From positions 83,017 to 147,016 of the forward strand of contig JBKBOU010000004.1 in the NCBI GenBank assembly GCA_046293395.1: 64,000 nt of DNA, in the 5' to 3' direction. Under the pieces are notes generated by a model that had not been told where the DNA came from, did no database searches, and saw only the letters and a list, made by a program, of their open reading frames with translations. Source of the DNA: CAYNRA01 sp046293395. Its GTDB lineage: Bacteria; Bacteroidota; Bacteroidia; Cytophagales; Spirosomataceae. Positions 16,792 through 24,441 of this stretch are shown here, in pieces (position 1 is the stretch's first letter; each line of letters starts with the position of its first letter). Both the position numbers and the translations under genes were made by a program.

Positions 16792-17520
16792 ATGCAAAAT
16801 TCCATTCAATTGGTTGTCTTTGATATGGCTGGTACAACCGTTCAGGACCAACACGAAGTAGAAAAGTGCTTTGCACAAGCTTGCAAAGAAACCGGTTTAT
16901 CTGTACCAGAAAATAGAATTTTGAGCCTTCAGGGATATTCCAAAATAGAGGTTTTTCGGTTATTATGGGAAGAAAAAATTGGGAAAGACCATCCTGAATA
17001 CCAAGAAAACGTCTTTGTGAGCTACGATGCGTTTACGTACATTCTTGAAAATCATTACCAAACACAACCCGTTTTTCCGACGGAAGGATGCTTGGAAACA
17101 TTTCAATTTTTACGCGAGAATAACATCAAAATCGCCTTGACAACGGGTTTTTATCGCAAAGTAACCAATCTTATTTTACAAAAATTAGACTGGTTGGAGG
17201 GGTTAGACGATACATATTTGAATTCTTCTGGCAAAGCACGTATTGATGTATCCGTCGCCTCTGACGAAGTTGAAAAAGGAAGACCCGAACCTTTCATGAT
17301 TTATCGCGCAATGGAGAAACTTGGCATAGAGGATAAAAAGGCTGTCATCAATGTTGGCGATACACCTTCTGACTTACAATCCGGGAAAAAAGCGGGCGTA
17401 CGCCTCAGTTTGGGCGTAATAAATGGGACACATACACAGAAGCAATTACATGAATTTCCGAACGACGGATTTCTCCAACATCTGGGTGAACTCCCCACTG
17501 TTATTCAATCACTTGCATAA
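16792..17520 (+). CDS. PhnX-like (phosphonatase-like) HAD hydrolase
   Basis: This 242-residue HAD-superfamily hydrolase resembles phosphonoacetaldehyde hydrolase but lacks close PhnX identity, like the phosphonatase-like family TIGR03351. Motif I is FDMAGTTVQD with nucleophile Asp11 and Asp replaced by Ala at position 13, as in phosphonatases (DxAGTT). Motif II is LTTGFYRK, and the late acidic motif VGDTPSDLQSGKKAG is around residue 190. Known families of this type are predicted to cleave C-P bonds of aldehyde intermediates or to act on phosphonate-derived products. The start is 16792; the frame from 16729 would run through the terminator. An aminophosphonate-type FAD oxidoreductase follows after 17 nt, supporting the role. 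Confidence 0.85.
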   Translation: MQNSIQLVVFDMAGTTVQDQHEVEKCFAQACKETGLSVPENRILSLQGYSKIEVFRLLWEEKIGKDHPEYQENVFVSYDAFTYILENHYQTQPVFPTEGCLETFQFLRENNIKIALTTGFYRKVTNLILQKLDWLEGLDDTYLNSSGKARIDVSVASDEVEKGRPEPFMIYRAMEKLGIEDKKAVINVGDTPSDLQSGKKAGVRLSLGVINGTHTQKQLHEFPNDGFLQHLGELPTVIQSLA

Positions 17521-17537
17521 ATTCAGTTTCAATAAAT

Positions 17538-18683
17538 ATGAAAAAATTTGATTTAGCTATCGTAGGAGGTGGCGTTTTGGGGGCTTTTCATGCGTATCAT
17601 GCGCTTTTGAAGGGACTAAGTGTAGTTCTTTTTGAAAAAGATACATATCCACAAGGCTCTACAATTCAGAATTTTGGACAAGTAGTCCCGTCCGGTCTTG
17701 CTGGAAAATGGTTCGAATATGGTAGAGAAAGTTTGGCTATTTATGAGAAAATACAAGCAAAAGCGAATATCTCTGTTCGGAAAAATGGGTCTATTTATAT
17801 CGCCTCTTCCAATGAAGAAATGGCAGTTTTGGAGGAATTAGCCCAGAAATATACCGCGGTTTCGTATGAAAATCAGGTATGGACAGCCGAACAAGTACTA
17901 GAAAAATACCCAGATGTACGGCGAGATTATGTACGTGGGGCGTTGTATTTTCCACAAGAAGTAAGTGTGGAACCCCATCAAATGATAGCTTCGTTGCTCG
18001 CTTATCTTGAACAAAAGGAAGGTCTTGTATATGCTTCTAGGACACCCATCATTGCTCTTCAGGAAGGCAGCGAGGGCGTTAAATTAACAAGTTCGCAGGG
18101 AACAACCTGGACGGCTGAACGTGCGCTGATTTGTGGAGGATATGAATCTCAATGGCTATTTCCCGAAATAATCAAAAATAGTGGACTAATTATTAGTAAG
18201 TTACAAATGTTGCAAACGGTTCCTTTGCCTTCAGTTGTGTTGCCAGGCAATGTACTTACAGGTTTGACTATTCAGCGGTATGAGTCTTTTCAAACGTGTG
18301 ATGCGCATGCTCATTTACCCGTTTTGGAAAGAGAAATGGAGTTGAAAAAATGGGGAGTACATGTTTTATTCAAACAAGCGATGGATGGATCGATTATCTT
18401 GGGCGACTCGCACGAATATGCACCTATCGTTGAAAAAGAGACACTCGGATTGGGAACGAAAGAAGAAATTGACCGACTCATTCTTGACGAAGCAGCACGT
18501 ATTCTATCTGTTCCTTTGAAAGATAAAATTGCCCGTAAATGGGCGGGGATGTACAGCCAACACGAAGCTGATATTTTCGATACAATGGTGACTCCATCCG
18601 TCCGAATACTTACGGGAATCGGAGGAAAAGGCATGACGTCCTCTGCTGGATTTGCATATCACTCGCTCGAAAATTGGAGTTAA
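17538..18683 (+). CDS. FAD-dependent oxidoreductase of the aminophosphonate-associated (TIGR03364) type
   Basis: This 381-residue DAO/DadA-fold oxidase has its dinucleotide-binding motif GGGVLGAF at residues 10-17 and a substrate domain with a C-terminal glycine-rich segment (RILTGIGGKGMTSSAGFA). Proteins of this kind next to PhnX-like hydrolases form the TIGR03364 group, proposed to oxidatively deaminate or demethylate aminophosphonates. The position 17 nt after the PhnX-like gene matches that pairing. It ends at a hairpin terminator that is also the insertion point of the restriction-modification module. The substrate is inferred from context only. Confidence 0.83.
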   Translation: MKKFDLAIVGGGVLGAFHAYHALLKGLSVVLFEKDTYPQGSTIQNFGQVVPSGLAGKWFEYGRESLAIYEKIQAKANISVRKNGSIYIASSNEEMAVLEELAQKYTAVSYENQVWTAEQVLEKYPDVRRDYVRGALYFPQEVSVEPHQMIASLLAYLEQKEGLVYASRTPIIALQEGSEGVKLTSSQGTTWTAERALICGGYESQWLFPEIIKNSGLIISKLQMLQTVPLPSVVLPGNVLTGLTIQRYESFQTCDAHAHLPVLEREMELKKWGVHVLFKQAMDGSIILGDSHEYAPIVEKETLGLGTKEEIDRLILDEAARILSVPLKDKIARKWAGMYSQHEADIFDTMVTPSVRILTGIGGKGMTSSAGFAYHSLENWS

Positions 18684-18692
18684 GTTTGAGAA

Positions 18693-18716
18693 AAAGGAGG
18701 GAGAAATTCCTCCTTT
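18693..18716. terminator. Bidirectional terminator split by the insertion
   Basis: AAAGGAGG (18693-18700) pairs with CCTCCTTT (18709-18716). In the ancestral locus it would serve both the oxidoreductase gene and the convergent DUF5690 gene. The right arm is duplicated at 20981-20988, on the other side of the inserted module. Confidence 0.65.
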
Positions 18717-18730
18717 CCTCACGAAACAGA
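18707..18730. repeat. 24-bp direct repeat, left flank of restriction-modification module
   Basis: Bases 18707-18730 are identical to 20979-21002. The repeat contains the right arm of the terminator and the last bases of the DUF5690 gene, including its stop codon. The sequence to its right (GGTATAATTTT) is module DNA, unlike the native continuation at 21003. Confidence 0.85.
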
Positions 18731-18754
18731 GGTATAATTTTCCTGAAAAACAAT

Positions 18755-19789
18755 TTATAAAGTGTTCTGAACTAGGTTTGTAGTTTCAATATCAGCTACT
18801 ATTTTCCTAGTACCTTGTATTTTTTTATTTTTGATAAGTATTCTAAAATAAGGACATTTTCCACTTATTGATAAATCTTTATCATCGTTTCCTTTCCTAA
18901 ACTTAATGAGTTCAAATTGGTCAGGATTAAATTTATGTAGAAACGTTATTGGAACTCCCATGTGCCCGTCATAATCGAAGGGGATGTCTTCTGTTCTATC
19001 AACATTTATACCGTCATAATTATCATATTTTGGATATTCATCTTCGTGCCCAACGTATTTTTTTGTCAGCTGAATATCTTCATGTCTCTTGAAGTTGTCC
19101 AAGTTTGTCAGCCATAAGCAATTATTTGGCGATACGATTCTGTTTCCGAAGCTATCTATTCGTGCTTCTGTACCGTAAAGTTCGTAGTGTTCAGGCACAA
19201 TAAATCCTGAAATTCCCCTTCCAAGATGTATGCCTAGCCAAGCTCTATTGTCTTTGATTAGTTTGAATATTTCTTTGTACGTAATTGCGTTGATGTTGCC
19301 AATTACCAAAAAATTCTTGTCATACTTTACTAATTGAGCTATATATTCTCTGAATAACGAAAATGGAGGGTTGCTGACAACAATGTCTGCTTGCTTTAGT
19401 AGTTCAATGCTTTCAGGACTACGAAAATCGCCATCACCCTTAAAATGAATAATATCATTTGAATTGGGTGTGGATGTTTCCTTTTCTGTACCACTATACG
19501 TAAAAAAGAAACCATTTTCTGTTTCTTCTGTATTGAATAAATCATTTTTTCGCTCTTGATAGCAAGCAGCAATAAGTTTTTTTAATCCTAATTCCTTGAA
19601 ATTATCAGCAAAATATCTGAAGAAATTACTAATCCGAGCATCGTCACAATTGCAAAACACTACCTTATTCTTGAAGTGATTTTTATAGTGTTGCAGCTCA
19701 CTCTCAATATCAGAAAGTTGTGTATAGAACTCATCGCTTTTTGCTTTTTTTGCTTTTTGAAGTAACTTATTTGTTGCGTTTCTTGCCAT
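18755..19789 (-). CDS. EcoRI-type adenine-N6 DNA methyltransferase
   Basis: This 344-residue methyltransferase protects GAATTC sites by methylating adenine. It is strikingly like M.EcoRI from Escherichia coli: it begins MARNATNKLL, carries the catalytic NPPF at 140-143 and shares FIVPEHYELYGTEARIDS, SPNNCLWLTNL and PYFRILIKNK. The start is 19789, where that N-terminus begins; the upstream extension to 19834 enters the nuclease gene. Relative to M.EcoRI (326 residues) the C-terminus continues about 18 residues past IKNK (IQGTRKIVADIE...), ending 24 bp before the left direct repeat. The restriction gene lies upstream on the same strand with a 10-nt gap, the same order as in the E. coli plasmid system. 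Confidence 0.93.
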   Translation of the reverse strand: MARNATNKLLQKAKKAKSDEFYTQLSDIESELQHYKNHFKNKVVFCNCDDARISNFFRYFADNFKELGLKKLIAACYQERKNDLFNTEETENGFFFTYSGTEKETSTPNSNDIIHFKGDGDFRSPESIELLKQADIVVSNPPFSLFREYIAQLVKYDKNFLVIGNINAITYKEIFKLIKDNRAWLGIHLGRGISGFIVPEHYELYGTEARIDSFGNRIVSPNNCLWLTNLDNFKRHEDIQLTKKYVGHEDEYPKYDNYDGINVDRTEDIPFDYDGHMGVPITFLHKFNPDQFELIKFRKGNDDKDLSISGKCPYFRILIKNKKIQGTRKIVADIETTNLVQNTL

Positions 19790-19799
19790 AAATTTTAGG

Positions 19800-20636
19800 T
19801 TATTTACTTTTTGTGATTTGATTAAATAAATCACTACCTAACATTTTAAGGGATGTTTTTGAAATATCCATCATGACATCAAACATTTCCTTATTGTTCC
19901 ACTTTTCACCATTCCCTTGCGTGTAAATAGATGTTGCTTGAAGCATAATCGTCTTGTCTTTGTGCTTAACAAATTTATTCTCACATAAATTTGTGTTAAT
20001 TGGCATTCCGTAATTAGCGGAAGTTAATCTATCCAGTCTATTTAACATTCCTGAGTTGTATTCAAGCGTCACAATCCTTCCGTCAGGTCGTTTAACTGAA
20101 ATTGTTTCTGTCAAAAAGTTTGAGCCTTCTAGGAATAAAACATAAGGAAAGTGAGATTCAGAAAGCATGTAATTGGCTATTTCAGATATGTTTTTGTGGG
20201 ATCTTTCAATAGCATTTCCTGCGGCCATTAAGTCTTGGTTTTCTGATGTACCAACTTGAATTCCTCTACTAATATTTTCGATATCTTTCCCTTGATGTTT
20301 AGCTTCAGAGACTAAAATAATTCTCCATTTTTCATTATCATCTTTCACTTCAATTATTCCACCATCGGGTTTGATACTTGAATTTGGGACGAATAGAGTT
20401 TGTCCTAATTCTGAATCAATTTTTTTCAAAGCTTCGTTTATTTCTTCTTTTCGAATGCTTGATTTATATTGAAAAGTCAATTGTGGATAGTCTTCTCGGA
20501 GTTGAGTAATGACAAGATTTGCTATTTCCCCAACAGTCAAGTCATGTAATTTTGCTTGGTCTCCAAAAATGCCTACTACACCTTGTGACTTCTTGTGTTG
20601 GGTTGTCAATCTTGACGATTGGTTCTTTTTTGCCAT
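19800..20636 (-). CDS. EcoRI-type type II restriction endonuclease
   Basis: This 278-residue endonuclease is colinear with EcoRI (277 residues), and I judge well over half of the residues to be identical. The PD-(D/E)XK catalytic set falls at the EcoRI numbers: Asp91 in KPDGGI, Glu111 and Lys113 in SEAKHQGKD. The recognition segment DLMAAGNAIERSHKNISE keeps Asn141, Ala142, Glu144 and Arg145, which contact GAATTC in the EcoRI structure, so the same specificity is expected. It is paired with the methyltransferase downstream. No C-protein gene is visible. The pair is foreign to its surroundings, being inserted between two convergent metabolic genes. Confidence 0.95.
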   Translation of the reverse strand: MAKKNQSSRLTTQHKKSQGVVGIFGDQAKLHDLTVGEIANLVITQLREDYPQLTFQYKSSIRKEEINEALKKIDSELGQTLFVPNSSIKPDGGIIEVKDDNEKWRIILVSEAKHQGKDIENISRGIQVGTSENQDLMAAGNAIERSHKNISEIANYMLSESHFPYVLFLEGSNFLTETISVKRPDGRIVTLEYNSGMLNRLDRLTSANYGMPINTNLCENKFVKHKDKTIMLQATSIYTQGNGEKWNNKEMFDVMMDISKTSLKMLGSDLFNQITKSK

Positions 20637-20978
20637 TTCCTTCTTTCTATTTTTTTATAAATGTACTAATTATGGTCTTTTATTGTGTTTAATAGTCCAA
20701 TTAACCTCTAAATATACACAAGCATAATAATACATGTAGGATTTATTTCCACGACTTAAATCCGCAATCAAATGATATATTTTTACTTTTAGATTGTCAG
20801 TACGCATACGTGTTACTATGTTTTTAGCCTACAACCGATAGGTTGAAAACCCATAATTCTTTGAAGTTTGGTCAAAATATAGATTTATATACCTGGATAC
20901 CACATTTTTTGCAGTGATACTCCGGATTAGTTGGCCTTTTGACGTTTGAGATATTTTTATTATTCTTGGAGATTCCAT
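20637..20978. other. Leader and right end of the inserted restriction-modification module
   Basis: About 340 bp separate the endonuclease start from the right direct repeat. The stretch is AT-rich and has no convincing frame on either strand. It should hold the promoter of the restriction gene, reading leftward. I saw no perfect TAnnTTTG box, no transposase and no terminal inverted repeat. Confidence 0.5.
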
Positions 20979-21002
20979 TTCCTCCTTTCCTCACGAAACA
21001 GA
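20979..21002. repeat. 24-bp direct repeat, right flank of restriction-modification module
   Basis: This is the native copy. It includes the stop and last codons of the DUF5690 gene (stop at 20991-20993 on the minus strand) and continues into coding sequence at 21003. Confidence 0.85.
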
Positions 21003-22283
21003 AGTTACGATTCTCTTTGAGTTAGTCATTTTTCGTTGAAAGAAGAAGAACTGAAGCAAAGTCAGTAGCCACCCCAAGATAGAAAGATACAGAAAGGCAT
21101 GTGTGAGAATTTGAGTAAAGGAGAGCGAAGAATCCGCGTAAAGTTCACGACCAAACATCAACAAAATACTCCCTAAATAGCCCAGAGAGTCACTGATATA
21201 CACCATAAATCCGACATTTCCTTTGCACCGAAACAGAGCCAATAGGCGCTCAAAAAAGGTAACTTGAATCAATAAATAGGGTAAAAAAAGTGCGATACCC
21301 GCCAAGATATACCAAGGAGTGAAAGGTAGTTTTTCTTGTAAGAATAGCCACGTACTTGCCATTAAAAGTGTGCAGCTCCCGAGTATAAGAAAGGTATTGA
21401 GATGAAAAGCCCGCATATTGTCTCGAATACCCGATAAAAGCCCGATGCAAAGCAGAACGACCGCCGCAATCCAGGTTTCATACCGAGCAAATATGGTAGG
21501 ATCAAGAGATTGGTTACCCTGTTCTTTCCAGATTTCAAGCGAAAAATTATCTCTGAAATCACGTAAAATAGTCAGAAATGTATAGATAGTGGCTACTAAA
21601 AATATCCCTGTTCCCATCTGCTTCATCATTTCTTTTCGTGTAGATTGGGTCATGGGAACTCGCTCCGTTCGTTCCTTTTTATCTTCTTCAGTTGGCTCAG
21701 GAATGCGCGTCAGCATCCAAAGGAACAACGCAAACAGAGGGGTAGCCAATACGCCCAAGACAAAAGGAAGCCAAGTTTCAGATAAATTCCATGATTTCTG
21801 TAGAAGCAAATAGCTGGTTTTTAGTAATCCGGATGTAATGACAAGGTTGATACTGAGGGCAATACCGACGATTTCAGTGATTTTTCGACCTTCCAAATAA
21901 TGAAAAATAAGTCCGTACATCATACCGAGGGGTAATCCATTGAGAAATAAAAATATAGGTTGAAGTGGCCCTGGGTAAAGGCCAAATAAGAGAAGAGAAA
22001 AGAGAGAAAAACCAAAAAATGAAGCAAGTAAAAAGACCCGGCTCTGCTTTTTTGTGGCAGAAATAACCCGAATCCCAATCACTTTTGAAAGCATATAACC
22101 GAGCACCTGCGCTAAAATAAGCACTGATTTGAAGGAAAAAGCGCCTATGTATTGGTCTGCATACATGCCTGTTGTGAAAGGTTTACGAAGTGCATACGTA
22201 CAAAAATACGCACCGAATGCCGCTAACATCATCCAAGCAGTTTGTATAAAAGTTGAAGAAAAACGAATAGGATATTTTTGCAT
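20991..22283 (-). CDS. DUF5690-type multi-pass membrane transporter-like protein
   Basis: This 430-residue protein has about twelve hydrophobic segments and looks like a major-facilitator relative; it fits the Bacteroidota DUF5690 family. The N-terminal MMLAAFGAYFCTYALRKPF resembles the start of organophosphate antiporters (GlpT/UhpT type: ALRKPF). A charged central loop (TRIPEPTEEDKKERTERV) divides two halves. It is convergent to the FAD oxidoreductase gene and, without the inserted module, would share its terminator. The likeness to organophosphate transporters and the position suggest inner-membrane uptake of the phosphonate substrate; this is inference. Confidence 0.75.
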   Translation of the reverse strand: MQKYPIRFSSTFIQTAWMMLAAFGAYFCTYALRKPFTTGMYADQYIGAFSFKSVLILAQVLGYMLSKVIGIRVISATKKQSRVFLLASFFGFSLFSLLLFGLYPGPLQPIFLFLNGLPLGMMYGLIFHYLEGRKITEIVGIALSINLVITSGLLKTSYLLLQKSWNLSETWLPFVLGVLATPLFALFLWMLTRIPEPTEEDKKERTERVPMTQSTRKEMMKQMGTGIFLVATIYTFLTILRDFRDNFSLEIWKEQGNQSLDPTIFARYETWIAAVVLLCIGLLSGIRDNMRAFHLNTFLILGSCTLLMASTWLFLQEKLPFTPWYILAGIALFLPYLLIQVTFFERLLALFRCKGNVGFMVYISDSLGYLGSILLMFGRELYADSSLSFTQILTHAFLYLSILGWLLTLLQFFFFQRKMTNSKRIVTSVS

Positions 22284-22408
22284 ACTACGAGTTAAAATGC
22301 AAAAATATCCTTGTGATATTACTAGATTTTTAGCTAGATATTACGTTCTGATGATTATATCAGGGAATAGAAAATACACCATTGAGTGAATTGAATAAAT
22401 GCTACTTG

Positions 22409-23062
22409 TTATAAATGTTCTGAAAGTAAATGATGAATATCGCTAGTCAGTTGTTCCATTTCCAAACGTAAGGTTCCATTATAAATACCACGAATACGTC
22501 TATTTCTATCTACCAAAATAATATGTTCTGTATGTAGAAATTCACTGCTATCTTTATTGAAACCAATGTCTTCTTCAGCAAAGTATGATTTTCTAGCCAA
22601 CTCGTAAATTTCTGTTTTAGAACCTGTTAAGAAATGCCAATTTGGATTTTGTATTGAATTTGCCTCTTTGTATTTTTTCAGAATGGTTGGTGTGTCTAAC
22701 CAGGGCGTGACAGAAAAAGATAAAAAAACGATTTCGTCAGATAAGTCAATAAAAGCAGTATCTACTAATTTCAAATGGGATGTCATAGTAGGACAAATAC
22801 TACCGCATGATGTGAAAATGAAGTTTGCAACATGAATTTTTCCATCTATGTACGTAGAGTCAATAATAAGACTATCTTGGTTAAAAAATGTGAATCCCGC
22901 AATTTTATGGGGTATTCTATGGACTACTTCCGATGGGTTTTCAAGGAAAATTGGTGTAAAGTCAGGCTCGTTGTAGTAAGGTAATCTTGTTGTATTTTTT
23001 GACTCAAACTCACAGTTTGTCAAGGTTATACTACAGAGAAGTAAAAATACTATCCGATACAT
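22409..23062 (-). CDS. SCO1/SenC-family lipoprotein
   Basis: This 217-residue thioredoxin-fold protein of the SCO family handles copper or thiols, usually for cytochrome oxidase copper-centre assembly. The lipoprotein signal ends LTN-Cys at residue 17. The copper or redox motif is SCGSICP with Cys86 and Cys90, and the conserved distal histidine lies in LHTEHIILVDR. I start at 23062 because a proper signal peptide begins there; the frame from 23176 lies in the preceding gene. It overlaps the YwqK-like gene by 32 nt and is the last gene of the YHYH/HupE-like group. Confidence 0.85.
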   Translation of the reverse strand: MYRIVFLLLCSITLTNCEFESKNTTRLPYYNEPDFTPIFLENPSEVVHRIPHKIAGFTFFNQDSLIIDSTYIDGKIHVANFIFTSCGSICPTMTSHLKLVDTAFIDLSDEIVFLSFSVTPWLDTPTILKKYKEANSIQNPNWHFLTGSKTEIYELARKSYFAEEDIGFNKDSSEFLHTEHIILVDRNRRIRGIYNGTLRLEMEQLTSDIHHLLSEHL

Positions 23063-23624
23063 TCTTACAGTTCTTTGTTCCCAATAATCCATATCTTCTT
23101 CCGTTGATGATTGTGTAATTTGCTTTGATTTTTCCATTATCATACCACATTTTTTGAGTTCCACTCTCTTGCCCATTTACATACGTTGCCAAATGAATCA
23201 GTTGCCCGTCAGATGCCCACTCGTACATTTTACCTACATACATATCTTTTTCAGCAGTGTATGAAAACATTTTTTGTCCATTTTCATAAAAAGCAATCTG
23301 TTTCCCCTGCTTTTCTCCGTGGTGGTAGTATCTCTGCTCTGCGAGTTGCCCATTTGGATACCATTTTTGAGATATACCATGTAATCTTCCGAACAAATAA
23401 CCCTCTACTGCAAGTGTATCCTCTGCGTTAGGATGAAGTTCAAAGAGGAAGCCACTGTAAGCATTCTGATTTAAATAGACGAGATCATTTTTTTGAAAAA
23501 TAGCTTTTGATGACTTGTTTTCAAATCTAAAAGGGATTTCGACACCTCTTTTTTCACTAAGAAATATGTCGTTACACGAAACGAACATCAAAGCTATGAT
23601 AACCAAGTAGATACCTTTTTCCAT
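23031..23624 (-). CDS. YwqK/MORN-like repeat lipoprotein
   Basis: This 197-residue lipoprotein has the lipobox FVS-Cys at about residue 17. The body contains repeats of the type YPNGQLAEQRYYHHGEKQGK, YENGQKMFSYTAEK and YDNGKIKANYTIINGRRYG, the beta-hairpin repeats of the YwqK family. Despite the family label toxin-antitoxin, no toxin is nearby, and in Bacteroidota these repeats are common in envelope proteins. It starts immediately next to the stop of the YHYH gene and overlaps the SCO gene, so the three are probably one transcript. Confidence 0.8.
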   Translation of the reverse strand: MEKGIYLVIIALMFVSCNDIFLSEKRGVEIPFRFENKSSKAIFQKNDLVYLNQNAYSGFLFELHPNAEDTLAVEGYLFGRLHGISQKWYPNGQLAEQRYYHHGEKQGKQIAFYENGQKMFSYTAEKDMYVGKMYEWASDGQLIHLATYVNGQESGTQKMWYDNGKIKANYTIINGRRYGLLGTKNCKNVSDSIFTSL

Positions 23625-24398
23625 TTATCTTGTAACTGTTCCGGCAGTCCCATAATAGCCACTTCCGTTCAAGTAGGGAGCATCCGCTGTGAAATGATAG
23701 TGATAAATACCATTGGGAAAATCGATGGTCGGGTGGGTATGACCGTGATAGGCATCCAGAACTGCTGTCGTAACAGTTTGCCCATTTTCTTCTTGTGGAC
23801 CGTAAACAGGAAATCCGTCGAGTAAAAAACCCATAAGACCAGATTTTGTAGATGTAACTGTTGTGAGATAAAGAGGTTCTACATGATAATGGTATTGCCC
23901 TGTCGCCTGTGGATGTCCGTTGTATTTATCAAAACTGGCGATTTCAGAGGTTAGCGGTTGGTTGTTCGGTCCAGCGTATTGGTTATAAAAAGGTACACCA
24001 TTTAGTGCAACTCCAATAACTCCAAGTGGTGTAGCAGCATGGTTTTCAGCTACCTTAGGTTGAATGGGTATTTTGAATGTAAAGGATTGAGAAACAATAG
24101 TATTGGGGTTTTTTATGAAAGTATAACCCAAAGGGGTAGTACCAGAATAGGATTGAAAAAGTGAACTTGAGGTTGGATGATACGGACTAACGTGATCTGG
24201 CACACCGTTGGTTTTAATTGTAATGAATACTCCATCACTTGTCATGCTCGACGCACCGTATATTTTTTGATAAACTACCGGGACTTCTGTACCAGAAACG
24301 GGAGTCAAAGAGACTGAATCGTCCGTGCATGCGACGAACGTCAATAATGCATGGAAAGCTAGAATTTTACTTAAAAAAGAGTTTTTAAATGCGTTCAT
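23625..24398 (-). CDS. YHYH-domain lipoprotein
   Basis: This 257-residue lipoprotein has a lipobox FVA-Cys at about residue 24. The YHYH signature occurs twice: GQYHYHVEPL near 169 and GIYHYHFTAD near 233. AYHGHTHPT lies between them, with further conserved segments GVIGVALNGVPFYNQYAG and GFLLDGFPVYGP. The histidine clusters suggest metal binding; the biochemical role of the family is not established. It lies between the HupE-like and YwqK-like genes on the same strand. Confidence 0.85.
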   Translation of the reverse strand: MNAFKNSFLSKILAFHALLTFVACTDDSVSLTPVSGTEVPVVYQKIYGASSMTSDGVFITIKTNGVPDHVSPYHPTSSSLFQSYSGTTPLGYTFIKNPNTIVSQSFTFKIPIQPKVAENHAATPLGVIGVALNGVPFYNQYAGPNNQPLTSEIASFDKYNGHPQATGQYHYHVEPLYLTTVTSTKSGLMGFLLDGFPVYGPQEENGQTVTTAVLDAYHGHTHPTIDFPNGIYHYHFTADAPYLNGSGYYGTAGTVTR

Positions 24399-24441
24399 TT
24401 ATTTATTTTTTTGGATTTAGACGAAGAAAAGAGAAAAAAGG

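Noticed and set aside
23031..23624. YwqK-like protein as an antitoxin
   Set aside because: The family name is historical; the protein is a lipoprotein in an envelope cluster with no toxin gene adjacent.
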